Origin: Candidatus Thiodiazotropha sp. 'RUGA'
Lineage (GTDB): Bacteria > Pseudomonadota > Gammaproteobacteria > Chromatiales > Chromatiaceae
Direction: 5' to 3'
Assembly (NCBI GenBank): GCA_016842065.1
Contig: JAEPDS010000006.1
Location: 117,051-181,050 of the forward strand
DNA: 64,000 bases
Shown: piece by piece, positions 46,004 through 55,513 of the stretch
Numbering within the stretch: position 1 is the first letter of the stretch
How the letters are laid out: the number at the start of each line of letters is the position of its first letter
Position numbers and translations under genes: made by a program
The notes under the pieces: model-generated
Database searches by the model: none
What the model saw: only the letters and a program-made list of their open reading frames with translations
What the model was told of the DNA's origin: nothing

Positions 46004-47344
46004 ATGCCCCAACAGGTTGATCTTCTGATCCATGCGGAATGGATCATCCCGGTGGTACCGGAAAATCAGGTGCTCACGCATCACAGTCTGGCCGTCAATG
46101 GAGGACGAATCGAGCATATTCTGCCGCGTAGTCAGGCAGAGTCAGAACTCGATGCCCTGCAGATCGTCGATCTTCCCGGTCAGGCACTGATTCCGGGCCT
46201 GATCAATGCCCATACCCATGCATCGATGAGCCTGTTGAGAGGCCTTGCGGACGATCTGCCGTTGATGACCTGGCTGAATGAGCATATCTGGCCGGCCGAA
46301 GCCCAGTGGGTCAACGAAGAGTTCATTCATGACGGGTCCCAGCTGGCAATCGCCGAAATGCTGTTGAGTGGCACCACCTGTTTCAACGATATGTACTTCT
46401 TTCCCGATATCACCGGTCGTGTTGCGGACCATGCCGGCATTCGCGCCGTGCTTGGATTGATCGCCATCGATTTTCCATCCGCCTGGGCAGCGGATGGGGA
46501 TGAGTACATTCATAAGGGGCTGGAGGTACACGATCAGTTCCGCAACAACTCCAGAATCCATAGTGCTTTTGCCCCCCATGCCCCCTATTCAGTGGGTGAC
46601 CCGGTGCTGAAACGCATCGCGGTGCTTGCCGATGAACTGGAAATCCCCATTCACATGCACCTGCATGAGACACAGGATGAGATCCTCCAGGGACAGCAGC
46701 AGCACGCTAACCGGCCGATGCAGCGGCTCGACGAACTTGGGCTTCTGTCGCCCGCTCTGGCCGCGGTACACATGACCCACCTCAAGCCCCAGGAGATCGA
46801 GTTGTTTGCCTCGAGCGGCGCCCACGTGGTGCACTGCCCCGAATCGAATCTGAAACTGGCCAGTGGTTTCTGCCCGGTTGCTGAAATGATCAAGTCCGAC
46901 ATCAATATCGCCCTGGGTACCGATGGGGCTGCCAGCAATAACGACCTGGACATGTTCAGTGAGATGCGTACCGCTGCGCTGCTCGCCAAAGGGGTTGCCG
47001 TCGATGCCAGTGCCGTACCGGCCGCCAAGGCACTTTCAATGGCCACCATCAATGGTGCCAGGGCATTGGGACTACAGGAGATCACCGGGTCGTTGGAGAT
47101 CGGCAAATCCGCCGACCTGATCAGTGTCGACCTGGCCAGGCTGGCGAGTCAGCCGGTCTACCACCCGATCTCCCAGCTGGTCTATGCCGCAGGGCGGGAG
47201 CAGGTCTGTCATGTCTGGGTTGCCGGACAACAGCTGGTCAACAATCACACCCTGACGACCCTTAATCAGCCTCAACTCATCAAACAGGCATCATCCTGGG
47301 CGGAGCGTATAGCCGCCTCGGATTCGGCTCAGCAGGACTCGTAA
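46004..47344 (+). CDS. mtaD: Amidohydrolase, 5-methylthioadenosine / S-adenosylhomocysteine deaminase type
   Basis: 446-residue member of the TRZ/ATZ metallo-amidohydrolase family. Metal ligands are His70 and His72 (NAHTHASMSLLRG). HMHLHET, HMTHLKPQEI and GTDGAASNNDLDMFSEMR follow. The usual role is deamination of methylthioadenosine or S-adenosylhomocysteine to inosine forms. The divergent mtnA next door supports methylthioadenosine salvage, and the following ubiG, a SAM-dependent methyltransferase that makes SAH, fits too. The specific substrate is inferred. Confidence 0.88.
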   Translation: MPQQVDLLIHAEWIIPVVPENQVLTHHSLAVNGGRIEHILPRSQAESELDALQIVDLPGQALIPGLINAHTHASMSLLRGLADDLPLMTWLNEHIWPAEAQWVNEEFIHDGSQLAIAEMLLSGTTCFNDMYFFPDITGRVADHAGIRAVLGLIAIDFPSAWAADGDEYIHKGLEVHDQFRNNSRIHSAFAPHAPYSVGDPVLKRIAVLADELEIPIHMHLHETQDEILQGQQQHANRPMQRLDELGLLSPALAAVHMTHLKPQEIELFASSGAHVVHCPESNLKLASGFCPVAEMIKSDINIALGTDGAASNNDLDMFSEMRTAALLAKGVAVDASAVPAAKALSMATINGARALGLQEITGSLEIGKSADLISVDLARLASQPVYHPISQLVYAAGREQVCHVWVAGQQLVNNHTLTTLNQPQLIKQASSWAERIAASDSAQQDS

Positions 47345-47403
47345 ATCCAACCTTTGATGTGTAACCTAACCAGAACATCACAACCAGACCCAATCGAAGA
47401 TTC

Positions 47404-48114
47404 ATGAATCAGGAACAGATCAACGTCGATCACTCGGAAGTCAGTAAGTTTGAGGAGCTCGCTTCACGCTGGTGGGACCCCCATAGTGAATTCAAGCCTC
47501 TGCATGAAATCAATCCGCTGCGACTCGGCTATATCAAGGAATTCACCTCACTCGAAGGCAAAGAGGTTCTGGATGTGGGATGCGGTGGCGGTATCCTCTC
47601 CGAGAGCCTGGCAGCCAGCGGTGCCAAGGTAACCGGAATCGATATGGGTGAAGCCCCCCTGCAGGTCGCACGACTGCATCTGCTGGAATCCGGGCTCGAG
47701 GTCAACTACGAGCGTATCCCGGTGGAACGTCTCGCCGAAGAGCGTCCCGCCTCTTTCGATCTGGTCACCTGCATGGAGATGCTGGAACATGTTCCTGATC
47801 CAGCCTCAGTTGTCGCTGCCTGTGCCAAACTGGTCAGACCTGGTGGCCAACTGTTCTTTTCCACCATCAACCGAAACCCCAAATCCTATCTGTTTGCCAT
47901 CATCGGAGCCGAATACCTGCTGCAAATGTTGCCCAAGGGGACGCATGACTATGCCAAGTTCATCCGCCCATCGGAACTCAACACCTGGATCAGAGAAGCC
48001 GGATTGGACAGCACGGATATCAAAGGACTCAGCTACAACCCACTGACACAACACTATCGACTGGGTGACGATGTGGATGTCAATTATATGGTTGCCACGA
48101 TCAAGCAGGGTTAG
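47404..48114 (+). CDS. ubiG: Ubiquinone biosynthesis O-methyltransferase UbiG
   Basis: 236-residue SAM-dependent methyltransferase for both O-methylation steps of ubiquinone synthesis. Motif [17 protein letters not shown] lies at 55-70. [25 protein letters not shown] and [10 protein letters not shown] are UbiG signatures. It is followed within 30 bases by gph, as in many gammaproteobacteria. The ribosome-binding site is weak (AGA). Confidence 0.96.
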   Translation: MNQEQINVDHSEVSKFEELASRWWDPHSEFKPLHEINPLRLGYIKEFTSLEGKEVLDVGCGGGILSESLAASGAKVTGIDMGEAPLQVARLHLLESGLEVNYERIPVERLAEERPASFDLVTCMEMLEHVPDPASVVAACAKLVRPGGQLFFSTINRNPKSYLFAIIGAEYLLQMLPKGTHDYAKFIRPSELNTWIREAGLDSTDIKGLSYNPLTQHYRLGDDVDVNYMVATIKQG

Positions 48115-48142
48115 AGCCATCAAGTCGAATCATACTGAATGT

Positions 48143-48778
48143 GTGCTGTTCGATCTGGACGGCACATTTGCGGATACCGCCCAGGATCTTCACTATGCAC
48201 TCAATCTGCAGCTGGAGCGTCATGGCAGAGAGCCTGTATCGTTTCAACGACTGCGCCCATCAGTCTCTCACGGCAGTCGGGCGATGTTGCAGGTGGGCTT
48301 CGGCATCGATCCCGAGCACCCGGATTTCAGTGCCCTGCAAAAGGAGTTTCTCGACCTCTATCTGCAGAATATTGCCCTGCAGACACAACCCTTTGAAGGC
48401 ATGCTTGAGCTATTGGAGAATTTGGAATCGCAGGCAATTCGCTGGGGCATAGTCACCAACAAACCGGCCAGACTGACTGATCCTCTGATGCAAAAACTCG
48501 GTCTGCAGCAGCGTGCCTCAGCGATTATCAGCGGTGACACAACGGCCTATGCCAAACCCCACCCGGAACCCATACTTCAGGCCTGCAGAGAGTCGGATGC
48601 CAGCCCTGAACACACACTCTATATCGGCGATGCTGAGCGGGATATCGAAGCCGGGCGCAATGCGGGAACCCGGACACTGATCGCCATGTTCGGCTACCTG
48701 GGCGACACCGACAAGCCGGAAACCTGGCAGGCGGATGGCCAGATCGACCACCCCGCGCAGATACTGGATTGGCTGTAA
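48143..48778 (+). CDS. gph: Phosphoglycolate phosphatase Gph (HAD family)
   Basis: About 211 residues, HAD phosphatase that removes 2-phosphoglycolate. Motif I DLDGTFADT, motif II VTNKPA, and motifs III/IV KPHPEPI and YIGDAERDIEAGRNAG are present. The start is unclear: GTG 48143 gives a protein that begins right at motif I, while GTG 48065 or ATGs at 48071 and 48077 add about 25 residues read from ubiG in another frame. Gph after ubiG is a common pair. Oxygenase activity of Rubisco would make its substrate, if this organism is autotrophic. Confidence 0.88.
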   Translation: MLFDLDGTFADTAQDLHYALNLQLERHGREPVSFQRLRPSVSHGSRAMLQVGFGIDPEHPDFSALQKEFLDLYLQNIALQTQPFEGMLELLENLESQAIRWGIVTNKPARLTDPLMQKLGLQQRASAIISGDTTAYAKPHPEPILQACRESDASPEHTLYIGDAERDIEAGRNAGTRTLIAMFGYLGDTDKPETWQADGQIDHPAQILDWL

Positions 48779-48895
48779 ACCGACTGCATGAATAACCGGT
48801 GATATCTCATATGAGTAATATCAATGTCATAATCCATAGCATGCTCGCTATAATGCCACTCCCGAAATCGGATCCGTGATAACAGGCCCTGAAGC

Positions 48896-49657
48896 ATGCA
48901 GAATTACCAACCTTCGAAAACACTCCTCAAAGAGCGCAATATCCTGGTCACCGGTGCCGGTAGCGGGATCGGCCAGGCAGCTGCCAGAGCCTTCGCCGAA
49001 CATGGCGCTACGGTCATTCTGCTGGGTCGACACGAGGGTCGGCTCGAGGAGACCTATGACGCCATCGAATCTGCCGGTGGCCCAACTCCGGCGATGATCT
49101 CATTCGATCTGGAGAAGGCGCCCGCCAATGACTACTATGCATTGGGCGAGAGTCTCTACGAGGAGTTCGGTGTACTGCATGGCCTGCTGCACAATGCGGC
49201 ACAACTGGCGCTGCTCAGTCGTATTGATGACTATGATTTCGAGACCTGGCAGAAAGTCATCCAGGTCAATTTGACTGCTCCTTTTCTCCTCACCCAGGCC
49301 TGTCTGCCGCTGCTGCGAAAAGCGGAAGATGCGTCGATTCTGTTCACCTCGGACGAGCGGGGAAGAAAAGGCAAAGCCTACTGGGGTGCCTACGGCGTAT
49401 CGAAATTCGGCATAGAGGGTCTGATGCAAACCCTGGCGGACGAGCTTGAAAACAGTCAGATCAGAGTCAACAGTATCGCCCCCTGTCCAACACGCACCTC
49501 ATTGAGGGCCTGGGCCTATCCGGGTGAGAATCCCCTCTCCCATCCACTTCCGGAAACCCTGATGGGCAGTTATCTCTATCTGATGGGCCCCGACAGCATT
49601 CGGGTGAACGGAGAGGCCATGACCGCTCTGCCGGAGAGAAGTGAGCAGAGCACTTAA
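48896..49657 (+). CDS. YciK-type short-chain dehydrogenase/reductase
   Basis: 253-residue SDR oxidoreductase. The nucleotide motif TGAGSGIGQAAARAFAEHG is at about 20-38, NAAQ near 101-104, and the catalytic YGVSK (Tyr-x3-Lys) follows GAYGVSKFGIEGLM. It matches the YciK group, commonly found after ubiG-gph in gammaproteobacteria. The physiological substrate is unknown. It starts 117 bases after gph. Confidence 0.9.
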   Translation: MQNYQPSKTLLKERNILVTGAGSGIGQAAARAFAEHGATVILLGRHEGRLEETYDAIESAGGPTPAMISFDLEKAPANDYYALGESLYEEFGVLHGLLHNAAQLALLSRIDDYDFETWQKVIQVNLTAPFLLTQACLPLLRKAEDASILFTSDERGRKGKAYWGAYGVSKFGIEGLMQTLADELENSQIRVNSIAPCPTRTSLRAWAYPGENPLSHPLPETLMGSYLYLMGPDSIRVNGEAMTALPERSEQST

Positions 49658-49744
49658 GGTTTCAAGACGACGACTCAGTAGGCTCAGTGAATCGTTTTCA
49701 GATTTATCAGCGCTCTCCTGAACAGAGAGCGCTGGAAACTGCTT

Positions 49745-49764
49745 AGGGCCTGTTAACACTAATC
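49745..49764 (+). repeat. Copy of the GGCCTGTTAACA dispersed repeat
   Basis: AGGGCCTGTTAACACTAATC, nearly identical to 57079-57098. On the minus strand it supplies the stop codon (TAG) of the 53-residue protein that ends at 49759. Confidence 0.75.
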
Positions 49765-49920
49765 AGGCAGGTGTGAAACGAAACACTCTTTTGCAATCCA
49801 ATCTCTGTACATCTGAAGAATCTTTCTCTCACGTTTGCTGTCATTCGATTTTATCGACTCGATCGAATGTAAAACCTGCAATCGCTCCTTTTGTGTCAAA
49901 CCACTGGTCAATTTAGGCAT
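49759..49920 (-). CDS. Small hypothetical protein, 53 residues
   Basis: Charged, largely helical protein beginning MPKLTSGLTQKERLQVLH. The ATG at 49920 follows GGAGAGA, a good ribosome-binding site; longer frames upstream lack one. No family recognised. Its last codons and stop lie inside a dispersed repeat copy, which suggests the 3' end was reshaped by the repeat. Confidence that it is expressed is moderate and rests on the ribosome-binding site. Confidence 0.5.
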   Translation of the reverse strand: MPKLTSGLTQKERLQVLHSIESIKSNDSKRERKILQMYRDWIAKECFVSHLPD

Positions 49921-50147
49921 TCGTCTCTCTCCGTAATTTTTTTTTAGCCTATTTCCCTGCGACCGCTGCAAAGAAAAACAGGTAGCTGGACTACTGAGTT
50001 GTAACCAAAATCCTGCGTATTTACCCAAAAAAACTACAACTGCACTATCGATTACAGTTAGACGTAAAGATAGACCAAGCGAGCAGAAATAGAAATACCC
50101 AAGTGTTAAACTTGGTTAATTTTTCCCAACAATTAGAATAAGTTATT

Positions 50148-51896
50148 TCACGACTGCTTTTTAGAGTGAGATGATTTTTTGCGCACTACATCCTCATCGG
50201 ATACCACTAAAGTGTAGTTATCCTGGCGCACCCCTTTGAGCAGTTGATCGACGCTGTCTTTTGGTACATCGATCATCTCCAGGGCGATGGCGCCCAGTCT
50301 GAGACTGCCTTCCAGGGCCTCCGGAAATGCATGGCTTGCACCAGCACTGACCTGATGGCCACAGGCTTCGAGATCCCGGGCCCGAGAGATAATCGGTATG
50401 TGAGGATAGGTGTTTCTGATATGGGTGATTGCCCGCAAGGCAGTCGGTCCGCTGTTGACTGTCAATACCACCAAAGAGGCAGTTCCAAGATTGGCGGCAT
50501 CCAGCAGATCCGGATCACTGATATCACCATAGTAGACCGGTAAGCCATCCTTCTTTCCCTGGGCTACCCTTTCCGGATTGGTATCGAACACAACCAAGGG
50601 TACACCACTGGTATGCAGCAACACCGCAACGGTATGCCCTACTCTGCCATATCCCCCTATGACCACCTTTTTCAGCACGTCTCCATGCTCCATTGGGTAT
50701 TTGAGGTGTTCTGTATCCTGTTTTTGGCTGCTGATCCGTTTTGCCAGTCTGTCGCTGAGGCCGACCAGCAGAGGGGTTATCAGCATACTGACAGAGATCA
50801 CCCCCACTGCCATCACAAAGGTACTGTCATTGATCAGTTGCAGCGCTTTGGCCGAGCCAAAAAGAACGAATCCGAACTCCCCGCCCTGAGCCAGAAAAAA
50901 GCTGATTCGCAGAGCAACGGGTTTGGTGACACCGAACATCAGTGCCAACGAAAACAGCACCAGGATCTTGATCGCTACGATCACCACAATGTGCTGCACG
51001 AACATCGACAACTCATCATAGATCGAAGAGAAATCGATGGACATGCCGACCGCTACGAAAAACAGGCTCATCAACAAACCCTTATAGGGTTCGATATAGG
51101 CCTGGATCTGTAATCGATAGCTGGAACCGGAGAGCAGCATACCCATGACGAAGGCACCAAGCGCCATTGAGAGGCCAGCCTGATCCATCGCCCAGGCGGC
51201 AAGAAAAACCGCCAGCATCACCACCAGCAGAAATCCCTCACGATTGGCCTGTTTCGCCAGATGGTTGAGCGCCACAGGAAGCACATAGCGCCCGATCACA
51301 TAGACGGCGGCAATCATACCTACCACGATACCCAACTGTTGCCACAGAGGAACATCGGCGGAGAGACGGCCAGCATCAGAGAGGATCGGTACAGCTGCCA
51401 GCAGCGGCACGATCGCCAGATCCTGCATCAACAGGATCGAGAAAGCCGTCATACCATGCTTGCTGGCGATCTCCCCCCGATCATGCAGTATCTGGATGAC
51501 GAATGCAGTGGATGAGAGTGCAAACGTCAGACCGATCAACAGGGAGAGGGACCAGGAGGACTCATAGAGATGAACATAGAATGCAATCATCAACCCGGTA
51601 ACCAGGATCTGCATCGACCCCAGCCCGAATACTTCCCGACGCATTGCCCATAATCGTTTCGGTCGCATCTCCAGACCGATCAGAAACAGTAGCAGCACAA
51701 CACCCAATTCGGTGAAATGACGGACATCCTCTACATGTTCTGTCACATAAGGGCCGGGTGAGTAGGGTCCGACAACGATTCCGGCAACCAGCAGACCCAA
51801 GACAGAACCAAGCCCAAGATGCTTGAACAAAGCGACTGCCACTGACGTGGCAATCAATAACATCAATGCCGAAACTAAGAAGGTATCCAGGTGCAT
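50148..51896 (-). CDS. Kef-type CPA2 cation:proton antiporter with RCK domain
   Basis: 582-residue potassium/proton antiporter. About twelve membrane helices (residues 5-380) contain the GLVGP-type element LVAGIVVGPYSPGP, ALSSTAFVIQIL and LAQGGEFGFVLFG. A cytoplasmic RCK/TrkA-N domain follows (about 405-530, VVIGGYGRVGHTVAVLL). KefB/KefC proteins are gated by glutathione and its adducts; the gating residues were not checked. No KefF/KefG ancillary subunit is adjacent. It ends in a basic tail SHSKKQS. Confidence 0.9.
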   Translation of the reverse strand: MHLDTFLVSALMLLIATSVAVALFKHLGLGSVLGLLVAGIVVGPYSPGPYVTEHVEDVRHFTELGVVLLLFLIGLEMRPKRLWAMRREVFGLGSMQILVTGLMIAFYVHLYESSWSLSLLIGLTFALSSTAFVIQILHDRGEIASKHGMTAFSILLMQDLAIVPLLAAVPILSDAGRLSADVPLWQQLGIVVGMIAAVYVIGRYVLPVALNHLAKQANREGFLLVVMLAVFLAAWAMDQAGLSMALGAFVMGMLLSGSSYRLQIQAYIEPYKGLLMSLFFVAVGMSIDFSSIYDELSMFVQHIVVIVAIKILVLFSLALMFGVTKPVALRISFFLAQGGEFGFVLFGSAKALQLINDSTFVMAVGVISVSMLITPLLVGLSDRLAKRISSQKQDTEHLKYPMEHGDVLKKVVIGGYGRVGHTVAVLLHTSGVPLVVFDTNPERVAQGKKDGLPVYYGDISDPDLLDAANLGTASLVVLTVNSGPTALRAITHIRNTYPHIPIISRARDLEACGHQVSAGASHAFPEALEGSLRLGAIALEMIDVPKDSVDQLLKGVRQDNYTLVVSDEDVVRKKSSHSKKQS

Positions 51897-52682
51897 AAGA
51901 TTCTTATATTGGTATTGAAGGTGAACCCTGACTCACTACTCGCCGATTATGACAGATCAACCACTTATTATTTAAACTAAAAAACCTCAGATCTAGTCAC
52001 AATTTACCTTTCCGGTGGATGCCAGTGCTCGGGTAGATGGATTCTGTCATTCGGTGGAGTGACGGATTATCCAGAGATCTCATCGAGATCATACTTTGTT
52101 CTTTGCCATGAGGCTCGTTAACCGGCTCGAGACTATTCATTACCAGATCAAGATATCCTCATTGGTTTCTTCAGCCCAGGGAGATCATACCTTCCCGGTG
52201 TAGACCATTACTGGTGGCCGCCCAACCTTTGGCAGAACAATCAGGCCGCCAATCACAGATCGATTATGGCATGAGCCAAATTCGATTTGAATTTCCTTGC
52301 ATTTAACTACCCTATAAAATGCTGGGATATATTCTGCTTGTATTCACCTGCAACTGAACTAGCTTCAAGCATGAGGAACCTCTGTTAAATCAAACATCAT
52401 CTGTTTGACTGAAAGGATGCTCTCCGGGTGGCCTCAAGAGTCGGTGATTGTCTCCTAATGAACGCCGTTCATTCCTAAAGCCGATTCACTTGTGCAACTG
52501 GGTGCATCACTGGATTCATCAGAGGTTTCTCACATACTGAAATAACCGATGTATTGGCAAGAGCTATGTCGGCTGGCATATCAGATACTAATGATAGCGC
52601 ATATTTATATTTTTTTCAGTTATTTATGATGTTTTTTTACCATATTGCCTGAGCATCTAGACTAATCTAGGGAGATTCGAAA
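51897..52682. other. 786-bp intergenic region with palindromes, no gene seen
   Basis: No frame with ribosome-binding site or protein features. It contains TCAAACA/TGTTTGA (52390-52408), AATGAACG-C-CGTTCATT (52457-52473) and CTAGA/TCTAG (52657-52670). A TATAAA-like element lies at about 52312. It could hold a small RNA or a decayed gene; nothing decisive was seen. Confidence 0.5.
52457..52473. promoter_or_regulatory. Palindrome AATGAACG-C-CGTTCATT
   Basis: Perfect 8-bp arms with one central base, the size and symmetry of a TetR- or MarR-type operator. Located about 210 bases before the HMA-like gene. Function inferred from symmetry only. Confidence 0.3.
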
Positions 52683-52919
52683 ATGATTGAGTTCGACGCC
52701 AATGCAGTAGTACACATCAACGAAAATCTCTCTGCTGAAGAGATCCATAATATCGAAAAAGAGTTGTCCGGAGTCAGAGGTGTAGTCAGTGCCTGCGCTC
52801 ATGTCAAAACGCCCCATCTGATGGTCGTCGACTACGACCCTCAATCCATCCATTCCTGCGATCTGCTCTTTTATATTGAGAGAAGCGGTGTACACGCCTC
52901 CCTGGTGGGCGGGATATAG
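52683..52919 (+). CDS. Small HMA/ferredoxin-like-fold protein lacking the CxxC motif
   Basis: 78-residue protein with a predicted beta-alpha-beta-beta-alpha-beta order: AVVHINENL, SAEEIHNIEKELSGVRGV, SACAHVKTPHLMVVDYDP, SCDLLFYIERSGVHASLVGGI. This is the layout of heavy-metal-associated domains, but the metal-binding CxxC is missing; single cysteines sit at 38 and 59. AGGGAG (52669-52674) gives a strong ribosome-binding site and an inverted repeat CTAGA/TCTAG overlaps it. It may be a regulatory or scaffold relative of HMA proteins. The following gene encodes a Cys-rich protein. Confidence 0.7.
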   Translation: MIEFDANAVVHINENLSAEEIHNIEKELSGVRGVVSACAHVKTPHLMVVDYDPQSIHSCDLLFYIERSGVHASLVGGI

Positions 52920-53012
52920 GTTTTTGAGCTTTATCTGAATTCAGATCAATAACCACACATTACTCATTCGTTATTATTCTGACAAAGAAGGTGAGCCAAC
53001 GAAAAAATAGAG

Positions 53013-53258
53013 ATGCACAGTAAGAAAAGATTTAATATCCCGCTGGAAGTACTACTCGAAGCTAAAAAGTGTACTAAACATCATGCCTGTCTGACTGATG
53101 ATGAGTACCAACTCTGCGGTATTCGCATCACTACCGAAAACCATGCACGCATGGTTTGCGGTAAGGGGACAGAGTGTCCATACTGCTCCCAACTGGGTAA
53201 CCAGATAGTCTGTACCTGTCCGGTCAGACATGCCATTCACAGTAAATACGATATTTAG
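53013..53258 (+). CDS. Small cysteine-rich hypothetical protein
   Basis: 81-residue protein with eight cysteines (20, 26, 35, 49, 55, 58, 67, 69), including CPYC (55-58) and CTC (67-69), plus HH at 23-24. It is likely to bind zinc or another metal, or an iron-sulfur cluster. No signal peptide, no family recognised. It follows the HMA-like gene by 93 bases in the same direction, so a joint metal-related role is possible but unproven. Confidence 0.6.
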   Translation: MHSKKRFNIPLEVLLEAKKCTKHHACLTDDEYQLCGIRITTENHARMVCGKGTECPYCSQLGNQIVCTCPVRHAIHSKYDI

Positions 53259-53371
53259 CTCACGGATGTAAGTGGTGCTCTGTGACCCTGCACGCTACGC
53301 ATTGATCCGACAAAGACAAAACGTCAGAATCTCTCTCAACAGTGCACAGTCCTAAACGAGGTGGAGTGACC

Positions 53372-54061
53372 ATGCGGGAGTTCAGAGGTTTTCCGAAGCA
53401 GACGTTACCGTTTCTACAAAAACTCGGCCGCAACAACCAGCGGGAGTGGTTCAACGAGCATAAACAAGAGTACGAAACCTATGTGCGTGAGCCGGCGTTT
53501 GCCTTTATTGAGGAGATGGCGCCAAAACTGAAAGCCCTGTCTGGCCATTTTCACGCGATCGCAAAAAAGTCAGGCGGATCATTGATGCGGGTCTACCGAG
53601 ACACTCGCTTCTCCAAAGACAAGACGCCCTACAAAACCAATATCGGTATTCAATTCAGACACCAACTCGGCAAAGATGTCCATGCACCGGGCTTCTACCT
53701 GCATATTGAAAACAGCGGCTGCTTCATCGGTGCAGGAATCTGGCACCCGGAATCGAAAACTCTGGGCAAAATCAGAAACTTCATTGCGGATAACCCGGCC
53801 TCCTGGAGCGCCTTGAAAGCGCAGAGCGATTTCAGCAACCAGTTTGAGCTTGCCGGGGATTCACTGAAACGGGCACCGAAAGGATTCGCTCCGGATCACC
53901 CACTGATCGAGGATCTGAAGCGTAAGGACTTCATTGCCCTCAAATCTTTCGATTGTTCGCAGATCAACAAAACGGATTTTGCTGATTTTGTGATGCATGG
54001 ATTTCAATCAACTGACCAGTTGATGCGCTATCTCTGCACAGCGGTTGAAGTCAATTACTAA
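53372..54061 (+). CDS. DUF2461 / TIGR02453 family protein
   Basis: 229-residue conserved bacterial protein of unknown function. Family signatures include WFNEHKQEYETYVREP near the N terminus and RVYRDTRFSKDKTPYKTNIGIQFRH. ATG 53372 has GGTGGAG (53360-53366) at good spacing, so the GTG at 53342 is not used. Single gene. Confidence 0.88.
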   Translation: MREFRGFPKQTLPFLQKLGRNNQREWFNEHKQEYETYVREPAFAFIEEMAPKLKALSGHFHAIAKKSGGSLMRVYRDTRFSKDKTPYKTNIGIQFRHQLGKDVHAPGFYLHIENSGCFIGAGIWHPESKTLGKIRNFIADNPASWSALKAQSDFSNQFELAGDSLKRAPKGFAPDHPLIEDLKRKDFIALKSFDCSQINKTDFADFVMHGFQSTDQLMRYLCTAVEVNY

Positions 54062-54148
54062 AAGGCTCACTGATCAGAGAGCAATCCATTAATCAACACA
54101 GATAAAGGCCCTAGGGAGATCGTTGCGGCAATTGCCCATTTGCCCTGA

Positions 54149-55513
54149 CTACTTTGCAAGCTTCAGGCGCTGACGGATATCATCGCTGGCCTGTTGCAGT
54201 ATTGAGTCCTTATCCACGCTATCGAGAATCTGCTGCACAATGGTTTTCGGACCGTCACTCCCCCAGGAGCGCCCCTGGGAGAAGTAGCGCTGGGCCGCCA
54301 GTCCCACCACATAGGTCGTGTAGTAACCCATGCCGCCTTGAGCAGCCGCAGTCACCACGGTCGAAAGCCCGGCACTGCTCGCTTTGAGTGCACTGGCTGC
54401 GAGATTCACACTCCACACCGTGGCCATCAGCAGAGCCATCTGAGAGCCGATGGTCTTGATCAACTGTCCGGCTTCACCCCGGGTAACCGACATACCGTAG
54501 ACCCTTGCCAGATGCACAACCATTGAGGCATCCAGCGCCAAAGCCGCGACCAGATCGGCAACCGGTATCGGGTTGACGGCAACCGCAATCCCTTTACCCA
54601 GGCAGTAGCCCCGGATCACCCGCTCTGCCACTTCCTGGCGTATCGCAACCACCCGCTCAGCCACCTCATCACTCAACTGGCCGGCAAACAGACTGGCATT
54701 CAATGCAGAGAGCGCCATACCCTCCTTTTCGATCAACATCCAGAGCGTGTCAGTCAACAGCATAACATCCGCTTGCGGGGTTCTTCTGATCTCCTGCTCC
54801 CGACCCTGCTCATCCTCCTGCAGATAGATCCGCTCGGCGGGTCTCGCCGCTGAGGCAACGATATATTCGCTCGAGACAATTCCGGTGAGTTTCTCCTGCA
54901 GGCTGCCGAGTAACAGTTCCAGTTCATCCGTGGTATATCGGTCAGCTTTGTTCAGCACCACCACCAAAGGCCGATTCAGTTGAGACAGCTTCTGCATTGC
55001 CTGAAGCTCCGTCTGGGTCAAATCACTGTCCACCACAAACAGTACCAGATCCGCGCGGCTCGCCACATCTTCGGCCATCCGTTCGCGCTCCTCGCCACTG
55101 ATTTCGTTGATACCCGGCGTGTCGATCAGAAATACCCCGGATGCCTCAACTTCACGCCAGGCCGCCATATCGCTATGGCGTGTCTCGCCGTGCAATGCAC
55201 TGACTGCGAAACGCTGCTCGCCCAGCAGTGCATTCAGTAATGCGGACTTACCCACACTGACGCGGCCAAAAACTGCGATATGCAGATGCCCATGCTCCAA
55301 CTTGTCGAGCATTGCCTGAACCTGGTGAAAATCGTCCTTGAGTGAATCACGCACAGATTCAGGTAGCCGGTCATCACTCAGCAGCTCACGTAAGTTCTCC
55401 CGCGCCAATTGCAGGTGGCCATCACTCTCCGATTGCTGCTCGTCAATCTTTTTTGATGAGCTGTTCCAGGGTGAGCCGCGCAAAATGTTTTGCACGTGCT
55501 TCCAGATTTCCAC
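54149..55513 (-). CDS. GTPase with DUF697-type membrane domain (second of a tandem pair)
   Basis: 454-residue Era/dynamin-like GTPase. G1 GRVSVGKS lies at 83-90, G3 DTPG at 131-134, and G4 NKAD near 188. A hydrophobic C-terminal half (about 290-410, GYCLGKGIAVAVNPIPVADLVAALALDASMVVHLARVYG) is the DUF697 region expected to bind membranes. It starts at GTG 55513 with GAGGAG before it, 71 bases inside the upstream paralogue, so the two are translationally coupled. The pair may form a heteromer. Cellular role unknown. Confidence 0.82.
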   Translation of the reverse strand: MEIWKHVQNILRGSPWNSSSKKIDEQQSESDGHLQLARENLRELLSDDRLPESVRDSLKDDFHQVQAMLDKLEHGHLHIAVFGRVSVGKSALLNALLGEQRFAVSALHGETRHSDMAAWREVEASGVFLIDTPGINEISGEERERMAEDVASRADLVLFVVDSDLTQTELQAMQKLSQLNRPLVVVLNKADRYTTDELELLLGSLQEKLTGIVSSEYIVASAARPAERIYLQEDEQGREQEIRRTPQADVMLLTDTLWMLIEKEGMALSALNASLFAGQLSDEVAERVVAIRQEVAERVIRGYCLGKGIAVAVNPIPVADLVAALALDASMVVHLARVYGMSVTRGEAGQLIKTIGSQMALLMATVWSVNLAASALKASSAGLSTVVTAAAQGGMGYYTTYVVGLAAQRYFSQGRSWGSDGPKTIVQQILDSVDKDSILQQASDDIRQRLKLAK

